Positions 33,636 through 47,914 are shown, numbered from the stretch's first letter. The stretch: DNA of 64,000 bases from Phascolomyces articulosus (GCA_025677815.1 JAIXMP010000037.1:1-64000); one strand, 5' to 3'. Numbers and translations are program-made. Notes: a model not told the origin generated them from the sequence alone.

Positions 33636-36600
33636 ATGTATCGAACTCCACCACCAATACATAACGATCAATACCAAATGCAAGAAACTCGGTATTCACC
33701 TCGTCAAGAGCGTGGGTCACCTTTTTCTGATCCATATCCAGTCGATAATCAACCTTTGCTTCGAAATCCTCAAGGTGGAGGAGGTGGTTCTCCATTTATG
33801 GGTCATCCTTCACCTCAACCTGGATATGCTTTTCAACAAGGTCCACCTGGATCACCCAATCCACATTACGGTGAAGCACCTCGTCGTGTCCCACGAAGAT
33901 ACAAGACAAGTAAGCCAACTATATATATATATATATTCTCTATGGATGATAGTAAAAGAAAAAAGGAGGAATTTATATGGAGACAAAATAAACATAATTT
34001 ATGGATGATGATGATTTGAATACTTTCCCTAACGTATCCCTTCCAAAAATAACTTTTATTGAATAATAAGCTCGAAAGGTCAAGTTGACTCGAGGTAATC
34101 TTGTTCTGGATTGTCCTGTTCCTACTCGTTACCTTCAAGCTGTGCCTATCAAGGAAGGCAAAGAATTTACCCATATGCGTTATACCGCTGCAACCTGTGA
34201 TCCCAAGGACTTTGCTTCTTCTAACTATACTTTACGTCAACAACTTTTGGAACGTCAAACTGAATTATTTATTGTTTTGACCATGTATAATGTAAGTGAT
34301 TCATATAAACTAGGAGGACATGATGGGAAGGAAAAAGATGAACATATTCTTGTTATTAACAACTTTTTTTGGGGGGATGGATCATTTTTGATTTGGATAT
34401 GATGATTTATGAATAATTTAGGAAGATGAGGTTCTTTTTGCTCGTACGATGCATGGTGTCATGAAGAATATTGCTCATTTGTGTGGACGTGATAGATCCA
34501 AGACGTGGGGTCATCAGGGTTGGGTATGTTATATATTTCATCGATATGTACATTGATGGATTGACAAAAAAGGATCAAGAACATATGGAATAACCTATTT
34601 ATATATAAATATATAGAAAAAAGTCACTGTTTGTATTGTTTCTGATGGTCGTCAAAAGATCAATCAACGTACCTTATCCTTGTTAGCCACCCTTGGTGTT
34701 TATCAAGATGGTGTTGCCAAAAACATGGTTGGTGACAAGGAAGTGACGGCTCACATTTACGAGGTACATAAACTTGAATTTTATATTCATACACGAGAAA
34801 GAAAAAGCTATGTCGCTAACACATGAATATTATAGTACACAACCCAACTTTCCGTTGATCCAGAAATGAAATTCAAAGGTGCCGAAAAAGGCATGACACC
34901 TTGTCAATTACTTTTCTGTTTAAAAGAAAAGAACGCCAAAAAGATCAATTCTCATCGTTGGTTTTTGCAAGCTTTTGGTCCATTAGTTCAACCCAATGTT
35001 GTGGTCTTGATCGACGTGGGTACACGTCCAGGTGGTACCTCCATTTATCATTTATGGAAAGCTTTTGATATCAATTCCAATATTGCAGGTGCTTGTGGTG
35101 AAATTCGTGCCTTGACAGGTACTGCTGGTGTGGCCTTGTTGAACCCTTTGGTGGCTGCACAAAACTTTGAATATAAAATGTCCAATATTTTGGATAAACC
35201 GCTTGAATCCGTGTTTGGTTATATTTCTGTCTTACCAGGTGCCTTTTCTGCCTATCGATACACTGCCCTTCAAAATGATGTCAATGGTCATGGTCCACTT
35301 GAAAAATACTTTTTAGGTGAAACCATGCACGGTAGTGATGCTGATATTTTTACTGCTAATATGTATCTTGCCGAAGATCGTATTCTTTGTTACGAGGTAA
35401 ATGTTTTTTTATTGATCTATCCATATTTTCTTATTAAATGCTAAAAGGTACCTTTTTTTAATTTTATAGCTGGTGGCCAAGAAGAATGCTCACTACGTCC
35501 TTCATTACGTCAACAGCAGTTATGGTGAAACCGATGTGCCTGATAGTGTTGCCGAATTGATTTCTCAACGTCGTCGTTGGCTTAATGGTAATTTTTCATT
35601 CTTACTATTGAAAAAAAAAGACGGAAAAGAGAGTGAATAATAACAATTTATCTTTTTGACCATTATTACTTTTTAGGTTCCTTTTTTGCTGGTGTTTATG
35701 CTTTATGGCATTGGCGTAAAGTCTGGTCTTCCGACCACTCCATCTTCCGAAAACTCTTTTTCTTGGTTGAAAATTTGTATAGCACTTATAACATGTTCTT
35801 TGCTTGGTTTGCCATTGTAAGTGACCTATCCACCTATATTTGATTATTAGTATTTTGTATAATAACACTGTTTTATTAGGGCAACTTTTACTTGACTTTC
35901 TACATTCTTACCAAAGCCCTTGGTGCTGACTCCCTCGATCCAAAACCATTCTCTGGGGACATTGCCAACTATCTACATATCGGTCTAAATTACGCATATT
36001 GTTTACTGATGATTGTTCAGTTCATTATTGCCTTGGGTAATCGTCCTCAAGGTTCCAAGTTTTTGTATACTGCCAGTATGGTTTTCTTTGCCTTATTGAT
36101 GGGATACATGCTCTTTGTCACTGTTTGGATTACTGTTGTTGGTATTACTGCTGTGGTCGAGGATACAGATGCATCCTTTACAGCCATGATGGGTCAAAGC
36201 TTATTCCGAAACATTGTGGTGTCTGTGTGCGCAACTTATGTCATGTATTTTGTTGCTTCCTTCTTGTTCTTGGATCCTTGGCACATGTTTACCAGTTTCC
36301 TTCAATACATTTTCTTAAGTCCTTCCTACATCAATATTCTCAACGTTTATGCTTTCTGTAACATTCACGATGTCTCTTGGGGTACCAAGGGAGATAACAA
36401 AATCAATACCGATTTGGGTGTGGTCAAATCTAAAAAGGATGAATCTGGTGATCATACAGCAGAAATTGAAATGGCTACAGAACAAAAGGATTTGAATGAA
36501 GCTTACGAGTCCCATTGTATCGAATTGCAGCGTAAACCTGAAGTCAAGGCAGAACATCGTGACGCTCAAACCAAACAAGAAGATTATTACAAGGCTTTCC

Positions 36601-36806
36601 GTACCAACTTAGTCTTGTTTTGGATCATTTCGAATCTTTTGCTGATCATTGCTATTACCAGTGTATCAGCATTCTCTTGGATGGGTGATTTTGAAACAAG
36701 AAGTACAATTTATCTTGGTTTCATTTTATGGTCTGTTGCTGGTCTTTCAGTCATTCGTTTTTGTGGTGCTACTTTGTACTTGATCCTCAGAATCTTCACT
36801 GGTTAA
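33636..36806 (+). CDS. Chitin synthase, division 1 (class I-III type)
   Basis: Eight exons from ATG 33636 to TAA 36804-36806. The N-terminal roughly 90 residues are Pro/Gly/Gln-rich and cytosolic ([16 protein letters not shown]). The chitin-synthase N-domain follows ([16 protein letters not shown]). The GT2 catalytic core has [39 protein letters not shown] and the hallmark QRRRWLNG. Several C-terminal membrane helices follow ([39 protein letters not shown]), then [13 protein letters not shown]. The enzyme polymerises UDP-GlcNAc into chitin at the plasma membrane. No myosin motor or DEK domain is present, which excludes classes V/VII. Intron positions were checked by phase at the first four junctions. 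The X-box cluster lies upstream and an (AAC)10 repeat lies in the 3' UTR. Confidence 0.96.
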
Positions 36807-36860
36807 TTCCATTTCCCTTTCTCTTTTCTTTTTTTATCTTCTTTATATACATATTACAAT

Positions 36861-36891
<31 letters not shown>

Positions 36892-38021
36892 CTCCATACA
36901 CATTTTTATATATTTTACTATTTACCTTTCTCTCTCTTTCTCCTTGTCTTAAATTGTCCTTACTATCTCTTTCCATGTGAATGACTATTATTTATATATA
37001 TATATATATTAACAACCGTTTATTATTAGTAAAAAAAATTAGTTCTGTTGTAAAACTGGTTTATTATTTCGATATACATATATAGCTATTCATCCATTTT
37101 ATATTTTAAAAGAGAATGTTGGTTTTATACAGAGAGGAGCGGTGTAGGGCTGGATATAATCTTACTACATATAAGTGTTTGTATTTGAAAACCACAATCA
37201 ATAAGCTCAATCTAATTTTGACAACAATGGTTATTGTAATGTGCAATAATACAACATGGTATTGTAGATTTATAATAGGCCTTTTATAAATGGAAAAGTT
37301 TCAATCGTGCTTCATAACGGCAACTATCTTTGTATCTTGCGCCACTTCAGTCAACTGCTCGTCTTGTCATCCTCTTGTTAGAAAAATATTTATTTTCTGT
37401 AAACTGTCGTTCCTGTCGTTTAATATAGTTTCAATCCAAACATTTTTATACATAGTGTTATAAAGTCGATTCTTTTTTCACCATGACTTTGAATCGAATA
37501 AGATAGATCTCATCCATTATTTTAATTAATAGTGTTAAACTTTTTTCCTGAGCCTAAAGTATTTTGAACGATCCATTCAATAAATGTTGTACACCGATAA
37601 TAACATGCGACTATTGTGTTACTAGAGCAAATGATGAATCAACGTTAAAAATACTTCAACTTTTTAACTTGTTTGATGCTTGCCTATATTTTCCAGTCTT
37701 GAATTGAGCCAAATATATCAAGAAGGAAACCAAAAGGCTCATCATGCCATTAATATTGTTTATCGTAAATGAAATCATTTCTATTTAAAGTAAAATCATT
37801 TCAGTGGAAGTATATTACTTCTAATAAATGTGTTTTATTCTATTTATATACATGCAGTATGTTATTCTTTATGAATAAAAAAGATCATTTGATATATGTA
37901 TCAATATCTCTTTAAGCAAGATATTATTATTACTATTATGAATTAAAAAAAAGAGAGAGAGAAAGAGAGAGACGGGTTGCATATATCTATTATTTTATCT
38001 ATTTATATCGAAATCATCCTT
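36807..38021. other. Convergent spacer between chitin synthase and NAD kinase
   Basis: AT-rich 1.2 kb with the (AAC)n repeat, a (TA)n run at about 36990 and a (GA)n run at about 37950. It holds the 3' ends of two convergent genes. No gene was recognised. Confidence 0.45.
36861..36890. repeat. (AAC)10 microsatellite
   Basis: Ten uninterrupted AAC units 55 bp after the chitin synthase stop codon, probably inside its 3' UTR. Confidence 0.9.
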
Positions 38022-40164
38022 TTATCCCAAATTACGTCCAAAGTTTTGATTCCACTTTAGTAATTCATTAATATCTTTTGCCCAATCTGTTCCATCGCTC
38101 ACACGAGTAACACATGGAATTGGATACTTTGACATTCGCACCTACACCATATTATCCAAAAAAAAAGACGATTAGTTCAATTTATAGATTTCTATTGCGC
38201 TTCTTCACCTATTCGTATTCTTCTATTGATCATCATTACCTGTAGAAATTCCCCTTTATCCAGTAAAAAGATTTCCTGTCCATCCATAGATACTTCGATT
38301 TGACTTCGACTAGCATCCCCAATCTAATTCAAAATTTAGGTAAATATATATATATATATATATATGTACCATTGAATCACCAAATATGATATCTATGGTT
38401 CATTATACCTGTAATCGAATATTGGCACTTGGTGGTAGTAATACTGTTCGAAATGATAATGATCTTGGACAGATAGGTGTCATGACTAGACTTTGTACAC
38501 TTGGATGAACTATGGGGCCACCTGCTGATAATGAATAAGCCGTTGAACCAGTAGGTGTGGAAACAATCAATCTAACACAGAACAATCCATTTCACATCAA
38601 TTATATCCTTTCTTTCAGTATTAAATTTTCTTGATATAAAATCCGAATTTACCCATCAGCCTATATATGCAAACATGTAAAAATTAGTTGACATTTTCCA
38701 TTTTACTCTATCTGAACTCCCCCTTTCTTTATTATTTCTTAGCTTACCACACATTCTGTAAGATATTCGCCATCGACAAAACATCGAATGGCCGTTAAAT
38801 GAGGATATCGACCACGGTGTAATGATACTTCATTCATCACCTGTCGATCACCTTTATATAGATGTACATTTTTTTATTTAGACGCCAAATTAAATGAGAT
38901 TTTTGTTTGTAAAGAGGAGATAAATATTGGAAATAAATATCATCATCAAACTCTTACCTACTTCCTTTCCATCCACTGTGATCCGTCTTCCATCAGGTTG
39001 ATGAAGTGAACAAAATAATCGCATACGTAACATCAGTGATACTTTTCCAGCTGTCATGTCAGTTAATACATGTTGAAAATGTTTAAATTCTACCAGGATA
39101 TAAAAAAGTATATTAGTTACATGGATAAAAAAAATGATCATTTGTAATTTTTTCTAATATTCTCTCACTCTCACACACACACACACCTACAGTAACTTAC
39201 GAAATGCCATCAAAAAACCCAAGGTGCCAAGCGAAAAACATACGACAGGTGGTACTGCTTTTGGGAAAAGTGATGACAAGTGCAACATTGTACCATCTCC
39301 TCCCAAGGTGATAGCAAAATCAACTGTACGGGTATACTCATGTTTTTGATCTTTTTTATTATTATTGTTATGTAAAAAAAATAAATTAATATGGTTGTAT
39401 CTACTAGAGAATAAAGCATCTACTTTTCAAATAATAAATATTTGTTACCTCGTGGTATAACATGAACAAAAGGTAATTTACCCTGACAATGTTCAGCAAC
39501 ACTGGGTTCGACAATCAGGTTTAATTCAGGATGTTCTTTATGTAACCAGCTATAGAATCATGATTAGATCACATCGATCGGATTAAAAACCATCATTATG
39601 ATAACAGTTTTCCTTACTTGGCTACTTGGATAAGCGCATTTTCTGTCTTGATATCATTTAACTTTTTAATCAACAATACATTCCGAGGTCGTTCCGTCCA
39701 GTCGAGTGTAAATTTACCCCTGGAAAATAAAAATAATAATAATATAGGAATCATGCCAACCAAGGTTTTTTTTTAATATATAAGGATAAAGCAATTGGTA
39801 TGTATTACCCTAATACTCTGCTTATCTCTTTACATACCCATACGTACTACCAGGTGCCTGTAGAATATTCGATGTTTCTCGTGTCTTGATCATGTCAAAC
39901 ATGTTTTGCATATCCATGGGACTACCACCTGTACTGTCTACCAACGAGTTTTTTTTTGTTGTTGCCAAAAGTTAATGATCTCATCAATTTATGCTTTTCA
40001 ATCAATACCAAAGAAACAAGTTGTATAAATTATATACCAAGAGCCCATTGTTCACGAGTCAACTTTAAATGGACCTTGTCTGGTAGATCAGTAGTGCGTC
40101 GTAATGTACTATAAGATCGTGAAGTCCATGTCCGAACAGATCGTAAAATTATGCGACTTGACAT
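38022..40164 (-). CDS. NAD(H) kinase, mitochondrial type
   Basis: Multi-exon minus-strand gene. The start codon at 40162-40164 opens [18 protein letters not shown], which is rich in Arg, Ser and hydrophobic residues and lacks acidic residues, as in a mitochondrial presequence. NAD-kinase hallmarks: [16 protein letters not shown] (about 39320, the GGDG motif), FSLGTLGFL (about 39220), [19 protein letters not shown] (about 38550) and [10 protein letters not shown] (about 38460). The frame ends NQNFGRNLG at 38022. The enzyme phosphorylates NAD+ or NADH to NADP(H), supplying reductant. The presequence suggests the Pos5-like mitochondrial member; localisation is predicted only. At least eight short introns are visible; the short exon near 38650 is uncertain. 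Confidence 0.9.
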
Positions 40165-40403
40165 TGTCTTTATTTTATTGTTATTTATGGAGTTTCGGGT
40201 GAGGAAAAAAAAATAAGAAATGGAAAAAAAAATAGATCCGCTCTATGTATAGATAAATTTTTCATGTTCCATGCCGCAAAAACCTTTCTATCAAATCATC
40301 ACTAAAACCCAATCAGGTCACCAGTCCCTACCATTATGTTTCCTGGGAAACCATATTTAAAAAGAGAACGGTTCATGTAACATATATATACTTGAATTGT
40401 TTT

Positions 40404-41640
40404 TTATTCACGATGAGCTCGTTTACGTTCTCGCTCATCCCATTGACTACTACTACTAGTGGAAGATCGCTTTTGTTGTTGTTCCAATCGACTTTTGACC
40501 TTGGCAACATTAGCTAAAGCAGCTGCCATGGCAGCCGATTGTTCTTTCGAAGCGGCTGGTGACGGAGGTGGTTGTGAAGATGCTATCGATGGTGGTTGCG
40601 GTTTGGGTGATGCTTTTTGTTGTGATTGAACAAATGAAATATTGGATCTATTTTGTTGCGCTTGTGCTTTTTCTTCTGCATGTTTTCGTTGTTGTTCCAA
40701 AATACCATCAATGTAAGCTTCTTTGGGGAATCCATGAGGATCAAATGCTTCTTTTTCAAAGTTACTTCCTGTTTCATCCAAATCAATAAATTCTACCAAT
40801 TTGGCATAAATTCTTGGGTTTCGAAATGCTTTGTTGCGTTGTAAATGATCATTGAGTCGATGACCAGAGGATCGTAAGGACAGAAAATGAACGACTTTTT
40901 CCTAAAATAAAAATAATAATTTGAAGGGAGATGTAAGGCTCTATTTCTCTGTGTCTCCAAAGGAAATCCATACTCATGCCACAATGATTAGTTTACCAGT
41001 CGATCAGAATCACAAGGTGTATCAGGTTCTGCGGGAATACCCCAGTTATCGATACCTTCAATAGGTTTGGGTGTAAGTAAGGCTTTTCGTTTCCGTGCTT
41101 TGTCGGTTGCATTTAAATGTTGTCTTACTACGGCAGGAGGTTCTTCTATTCGAGGTACATCTTTATTAGGCTCTATAAAAAAAAAGTTGGATTATATTTT
41201 TTTAATAAACTTGGTATTCATGAGGAATAAAAGATAGAGACGTTTCATTTTACCTTGGATGGATGGTTTTGGTTCTTGTTGCTGATCGAAAAAATTAAAA
41301 AAAAAATCTGTCCATCAATAATGATTTCCATGGATGCTTTAGTCATGATTGATTTTCTCATTTACCTGCTTTGTGGGTGATGGCTCTGGTTTCTTCTTTG
41401 TGATGGTTTGTGGTTGTAGTGGTCGTGTTTCTAACAAGATTTCATTAAGTTAAAATCGATCGCACTTTTTTTTTTAACAATGATTAAAAATAGATGCATA
41501 AAAATAGAATTCAAACCTTTTACAATGGATTCTTTATTTATTTCTTTTTGAGGGGGTGTTTGTGTTTGTGATTTCTCTTCTCCAAGTTCATTATCTTCAT
41601 CGTCATCAGAATAATTGGCAAGACCTGCAAGCGCGTTCAT
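40404..41640 (-). CDS. SAP30BP/HCNGP-like transcription or splicing regulator
   Basis: Minus-strand gene with about five introns. The start MNALAGLANYSDDDEDNELG (41638-41640) is typical of HCNGP proteins, whose N-terminus is an acidic LxxYxDDE-type stretch. Further on are EEPPAVVRQHLNATDKA and VVHFLSLRSSGHRLNDHLQ. The diagnostic core is RNKAFRNPRIYAKLVEFIDL with ETGSNFEKEAFDPHGFPKEA. The C-terminus is Gln/Pro/Ala-rich and ends with a basic QWDERERKRAHRE. Human SAP30BP binds SAP30 and takes part in transcription repression and in splicing of short introns. The latter is interesting in a genome with very short introns, but this role is transferred from the family. Confidence 0.87.
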
Positions 41641-42512
41641 TTTCACCTTTTTTTTTTGGTATTTCAATATTTCTACAAAGAATCTGGTTGCATCAGATAG
41701 ATCATTTGCAATTTGCAATCACAAGCAACTCCGAATTCCTTTTTTGCGCCTGTTGACCGGTCAAATTTGGTTTTCTCCTCCCATCACATTGAAAGGACTT
41801 ATTTGAACTAAGCTCGTTACAAGATAATAATAGTATATTTATAATTCAAAATAGACACGATGGTATATTCATCTCATGCATCCATGTAATTTAACATCTA
41901 AACAAACGAACAAAATCTATTCATTATTAAAAAGAGTAACCTAAATATATCCCGGGCCAATACCTATAATAATATAATGGGATCCATGATCAAAACAACT
42001 TGTTGATGATGTACTAATAATAGCTTGAAAAGTAAATACAAATAATAACTTTAAGCAATTGATTTATACATAATAATGGAGAGAGGGGGGGCAGTGCACA
42101 TTTTATACTTTTTTACTATCATGTTTCGGGATGAGATTCGGCTTAGTGCGAAGAGTATCACAAGCTGCATGAAAAACAAGTCATCCCAATAACCGAATCA
42201 AAGGTATATAAAAGAGAGACGATGACTTACTCTATTTTTATATAATTGGACCTGTGAAAAGTGTGAAATTTATCTCTTTTTCTTCTTCTTTTTATTCTTT
42301 CGCACTTTTTGTCTTTTTTTTTTGGGATATATAAATACTAGAATAAAGTTAGTTAGAAAGATTAAAAAAATAACATTTTGTCAATAGTCATTCACCAATA
42401 CTAGTAGTTTAATATCATAAAAAAACTACTTGTAATAATCCTATTTTTCACCCTGCATTATTATTATTATTATTATTATCAATAAGCTGGTACATTTATA
42501 AACATAGTCAGC
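41641..42512. other. Divergent promoter region
   Basis: Lies between the SAP30BP-like gene (minus) and the transporter gene (plus). A/T-rich, with (ATT)n at 42458-42480 just before the transporter 5' UTR. No gene was recognised. Confidence 0.45.
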
Positions 42513-45125
42513 ATGCCAACAATAGTGAATTTTTTATCTTTTATTACGACTCGCCGTGGTCGTTCCTCCTCCCTTTCCTCTACTTCTTCTCTTTCTTCTT
42601 CTCCTGAGCAACAACCTCTTCTTCATCATCGTTATCGTCGTCGTATACAACAGCAACAACAACAAGAACAAAAAAGAAATCAAAACGTTTCACTTCCTAT
42701 CTTTGATATGACGGTTTGGACAATTGCTGCTGCTCTTTTATCATGTCTTGGAGGGTTTCTTTTTGGTAAGATATAGAGGGCATTTACATATTGATGATTC
42801 CTTAATACGTACTCCCTATGTTATACACAAATATATTCAACAACGTGATAACACAATGGAAAAAATATGATAGGATTTGATTTGGGTGTTGTTGGAGGTC
42901 TTTTCATTGCACCTTCTTTTCAAACACATTTCGGGATTGATCCAAATGACAAGATACGCGAAGCAGATATCAATGGAAATATTGTGGCAGTTTTACAAAT
43001 TGGATGCTTGGTCGGAAGTTTGGCCGCCACCACAACAGCAGGTTAGGATATATATATATATATATATTTAGGGAGAGATTAGAAACACATGTATATATCA
43101 TGGGTCTATAACAATCAATTCAATCAATAGATAAATTGGGACGAAAATGGAGCATCACTATTGCTGCCGCTATATTTACATTAGGTGGTATTTTACAAAT
43201 TATTGGTGATGGATTATCAATGCTTTATGCTGGTCGACTTATTGCTGGTTTTGGTAAATTTATTTTAGTTAAATAGAAAAATAGCAACGATGAATGTTGA
43301 TACTCACATAAAAAAAAACAAACACTTGAATTTTTTATAATGGAATTCAGGCGTTGGAGCAATGAGCATGCTCGTTCCCGTAAGTATGCTTAGTAGCTAT
43401 TTTTTTTTAACAAAACTGCATAAATTTCCATTTATATGATGTTTAACGAAAATATAATGATCATCCCTTTATGCAGGTGTACGTTGCTGAAATTGCGCAT
43501 CAAAATCAACGGGGCGTTCTTGGGGGATTATGGCAATTTTTTATTGCGGCAGGTCTTGCCATGTCTTATTGGACCAATTATGCCGTACAAAGCCATGTGA
43601 ATCACACAGACAATGCTTTATGGCGTATCCCATTGATTGTTCAATTGGTACCGGGTGTTATCATGCTGATAGGCATGCCCTTTTTATTTGAAACCCCGAG
43701 ATGTCTTTGTGCACAAGAAAAGGTGGATCGAGCGCGTGTGGTAGTTAGTCGTATTCGTGGATTGGATGTCAATGATCCTAAAGTAGAAAAGGAAATTCAA
43801 CAGATTCAAAGTGGGATTCTGTTATTGCAAGAATCATTGACGAATGCTGCTTCTAGAAGAGGAGGTGGAAAACTGGCTGGATGGCGTTTGGTGTTTTCAA
43901 AACAAAATCGTAGACGATTATTGATTGGTAGTGCTTTGCAAATGTTCCAACAATTGACTGGCACCAATATTATCAATTATTTTTCACCTCAGATTTACCG
44001 ATCTATTGGATTATCATCCAATACCGCTGAATTATTGGCAACGGGTGTCTATGGTCTTGTGAAAATGTCTGTCACGTTGATTGGATTTTCATGTCTTGTA
44101 GACCGCTATGGTAGACGGAAATTGCTTATTGGTGGTGGTGTTGCTCAAAGTCTTAGTTTAATATCAGTCGCTATTTGTGCAGGTGTACGACCTCCATCGA
44201 CCATGACGGATGGACCCATTCATCCTGCATCGTACGCCGTAAGTAGTCATACCACTTTATATATATTTCTTTCTGCAAATAATTTTAATTGTTTATTTGT
44301 TTGTTCGTTAGCTCATTTGAAAATACTCTCCTCCAATTTTTTTTTTTACATATTCATAGGCTATTGCATTTTTATATAGTAAGTGTTTGTCATTTTTTTT
44401 ATTGGTTATTGAACAATTGATGGGGTTGATGTATTGACTATACAATTTAATTTCAGTCTTTGCTGTATTCTTCTCCATGTCATGGGGACCTATTCCTTGG
44501 CTTTATTGCTCCGAAATTTATCCAATGTGGTATGTCTATAAAATTTTGTCAGGTTCCTTCTAATTCTACCCTTTTACAAGATATATTCTAAAGTAGACTG
44601 ATTAAAATAACTAAACTCTTTTTTTTTCTAATTCATATATAATAGGATGCGAGCCAAAAGTACAGCCGTTACAACGGCTATTAATTGGATATTGAATGCT
44701 GCCGTGGGCAAATTTAGTCCTCTTCTTCTTGGTACATATAGTATTTATAAAAGAAAAAAATTATTTTTCCTTACATCTATCACATGCAGTTTGATTAACA
44801 ATAAGGTTATCATATATAGTCAGTAGTACCTGGGGTACCTTTGTTTTCTATGGTTTATGGAACGTTGTCATGGCAGTATTTTGTTTAATATTTGTACCCG
44901 AAACTAAGGTAACATCAATAATAATCTTTAATGCTATCATGATTATCATCTGTGTGATTAACGTGGATATAAAAAAATGCGTAGGGTAAAACATTAGAAG
45001 AAATGGACATGTTGTTCTCCTACAATCGAAGTGTCATCAATGATGGAGAAGAATCAGTCATATCAGAAGAACAACTACAACCTCAAGAGGAGAGAATCGT
45101 AAAATCATCCCAGAGCAAGAATTAA
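42513..45125 (+). CDS. MFS sugar transporter
   Basis: Multi-exon gene for a protein of about 540-560 residues. The N-terminal 55 residues are Ser-rich with a Gln run (cytosolic). Membrane helix 1 starts TVWTIAAALLSCLGGFLFG, followed by DLGVVGG. Sugar-porter signatures: LGRKW after helix 2, GRLIAGFGVGAMSMLVPVY, AEIAHQNQRG, then ETPRCL at the central loop. The second half has MFQQLTGTNIINYFSPQIY, DRYGRRK, WGPIPWLYCSEIYPMWMRAK and PETKGKTLEEMD. The spacing fits 12 helices. These signatures define the sugar porter family; the substrate (hexose, polyol or quinate) cannot be read from sequence. The C-terminal tail is acidic/Gln-rich. It is a plasma-membrane proton symporter by family knowledge. Confidence 0.93.
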
Positions 45126-46225
45126 AGCAAACTTTCCTGATGATCTTTATATTATATATTATACAGAAATAGCTTTTTTTCTTATATCATCATAGCTTTG
45201 CTTTTGTCAAGCAGTTCTTGTTTGTCAGTCAATTATATCCTCTTTATTCCATTTTCTTTCACTTTTTTATTATTTATTTTTTATTTTCAAATACATGCTC
45301 TGTTGTAATATATTAATATCTGTTATATGAAAACATAAAACCAGTTTATTGTTTTCTGATCTATTATGTTGTACACAATGTTGGGCTTTTATATAATCAA
45401 CAATGGGTGACAAATGTTATGCAATTGTAGAGTCATGTAATAATACAATCTAATGCATAAAAGTATGACCTTATAGAGCACGCAGGAGAAGATCTTAACA
45501 GAAACGTCTTTGTTTATATATAATTTTTAAAACCGTGTCCTGTCTGTTTATACCATCTTTTACCAGATATATAGTTTGGGTTATACTAGTTTCCTCTTTC
45601 AACAGTATTATATAATATATTGAGGAATAGAAAAAAAAAGTTAATAAGGAATAAACATGATCTTTTTACTAACCATTAATTGTTGTATTTTGTTTGCAGG
45701 TAACAAGTACTACTTAGTTTATCATTGACATACATATACTTTTCTAATGTTTTAGCAGAGGTATACATGATCAGATCTCGTCCACTGCTTTGGTATATAA
45801 GGGAAAATATTTACCTTTACGTATTCCTAATGATAAACAAGCAAAGAGTAAAAATGGCACTATCGCTCTTCTCAAGTGATCTCCCTTGACTACAGAGTAT
45901 TCCGTTATACCCCAATAGGATTAGCTATTGTTACGTGGGCTTAGCAGATAACTATTTTTAAGGACTTAATTCTTGTTCAGATCCATGGACCTTCTCTTCT
46001 TATAAAAATTATAGCCTGTGGTACTACTTTTTCATAATCGCTGTCAAACAATTTTTCATATATAACACAATAAATATATATAGAAAAATATGCAAATAAA
46101 AGGTAATTATGACATACCATTTTTTACGGCCCTCCTATTTATTTCCTCTGTTAAACGTTCTCTCTAAAAAAAAAAAAAGGAAAATGTACATAACATACTA
46201 TCGAAACCAAAGAATATTAGATGTC
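45126..46225. other. Intergenic region
   Basis: AT-rich 1.1 kb, including the transporter 3' UTR. No gene, repeat or motif of note was recognised. Confidence 0.45.
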
Positions 46226-47914
46226 ATGGATACCACGCAATATCAACTCAATGCTACAACTAGAGCATTTCGACCCACCTATCTTATACGTGTTTCAGGC
46301 TGGAAATAAATCCAAGGCAAAGAAGCAAAAGAGGGTTAATGTGCTCTATCCTATTGTTGGGCATAATCTTGAGGAGTTGTACAAAACGAAGGTGGTGAAT
46401 ATGACTGCATCGACAATGGTAAACATTGTATCGTGGAAGGATACAATATGCACAAGAAAAAAAAAAGATGACGAGTATATATCCAAGTTTACGCCATCCA
46501 CCGAGACTACGGCCACAATCAAACATGTGACCTATGAAGGATTTCTCCAACAACAAGCAAAGATTTCCAAATCGAGTACTTGTGGTACGATAAAATTTGC
46601 ATCGATCAATCTAATAATGAAGTTAAATTACGAGAAATCAAACAGATGCATCAGATTTACGGAAACGCTTGCTATACCGTGGCGTTTGTACCTGAAGTCC
46701 ATGTTCACAATCCAAATGCTTCCAATCATCAATTCCGTATATAAAAGTACACAACCCAATGTAGAAGCTTTAGGCGACATATACTTTAAATCACTTTGGT
46801 GAGAACGTAGTTGGACATTGGAAGAAACCATGATTCCCAAACGCATATTGATCGTAGGGACGGGACCAACACCAACCTATGGCAACACAGTTTTCATGAA
46901 TCCGAGATACCTACCACCTGCGATAATTTTTCTGTTTGGATGCTTGGTTTTGCTAGTCAACAAGAAGGAGGATGAAGTGTGAATCAAGCATTGAGTGAAG
47001 CTCATTTCAGGACAAGTTCAAAAGAACATGACAAGATTTTTCCTTGGCCAATATTTTTCATGATATGTTTAAAAATAAGGAAATCAATTATAAAATCGAC
47101 ATCAAATCCACCTATCATCATTTTTATCATACCATTCTCACTAATGACTTATCGATCCTTTGTTTTGCATCGAATCTCGAAGCGAATGGTTCAGAGTCCT
47201 AAGTAAATACAATACATAACCACCACCACTTTCCTGGACTGGCGTTTTTGGATATCATATCGTTCAACGCGTTAGTTATACATTAAGTACGTTGCTCCAA
47301 TCACCTCACTCCATTTGCAACGACATGTTGCTTCACATTCCAACCGGATATTGCAAGACATTATCTATAGTACCGTACGATTATGGATGTTTCTTACCGT
47401 TATCTGGCACTAAGCAAGAATGGGATAAACAGATTACCATGTTAAAAAGAGGAGGCAAGCGGTAGGTTCTGTGGTAATGGTCGAAGAAGGACCACATTGA
47501 TGGATTGGGCAATTAAAACGCTCAAAATATCGGGTCGTTATGCAACTCATTATCACCAGTCACAGAATGGGTCTGTCATGCAAACGAGATCATTATCGGT
47601 GACTGAAGATTGTCAAGAATGTATTATTCTACCTGTTTTGCTCAAATCTCACTTTTTACGTACTCAGCGTGTGGAAGCAACAGAATCATTGGCGCGTTCT
47701 GATGGGTATACACCATTTTTATTTCATTCCGGTTTTCAAGAAATGTATGGATGGCACTTCCGCTAGTGAAGAGCGATTTAAAGCAATCGGAATTTAGTTA
47801 ATTGGTGGTCCATGTTATGGGGATATCAACTCAGATGATCCAAATGGAATTTTAAACACACTATTTGGAGAAGACGCTGTCCATAATGAAGTAAAGGAAT
47901 TTATCATTCAATAG
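46226..47914 (+). pseudogene. HET-domain-like gene, inactivated by frameshifts and stops
   Basis: The start MDTTQYQLNATTRAFRPTY is followed by pieces in changing frames: an ALSYCW-like piece near 46340, then EYLWYDKICIDQSNNEV and REIKQMHQIYGNACYTVAF (about 46570-46690). The last two are the diagnostic I[WD]xDxICIDQ...Q...M..IY..A motifs of HET (heterokaryon incompatibility) domains. After this come at least four stops and several frame changes. A final coherent piece (EERFKAIGI, LIGGPCYGDINSDDPNGIL) ends at 47912-47914. The decay means no functional protein. The HET domain acts in nonself recognition in Ascomycota; its role in early-diverging fungi is not established. Confidence 0.8.
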
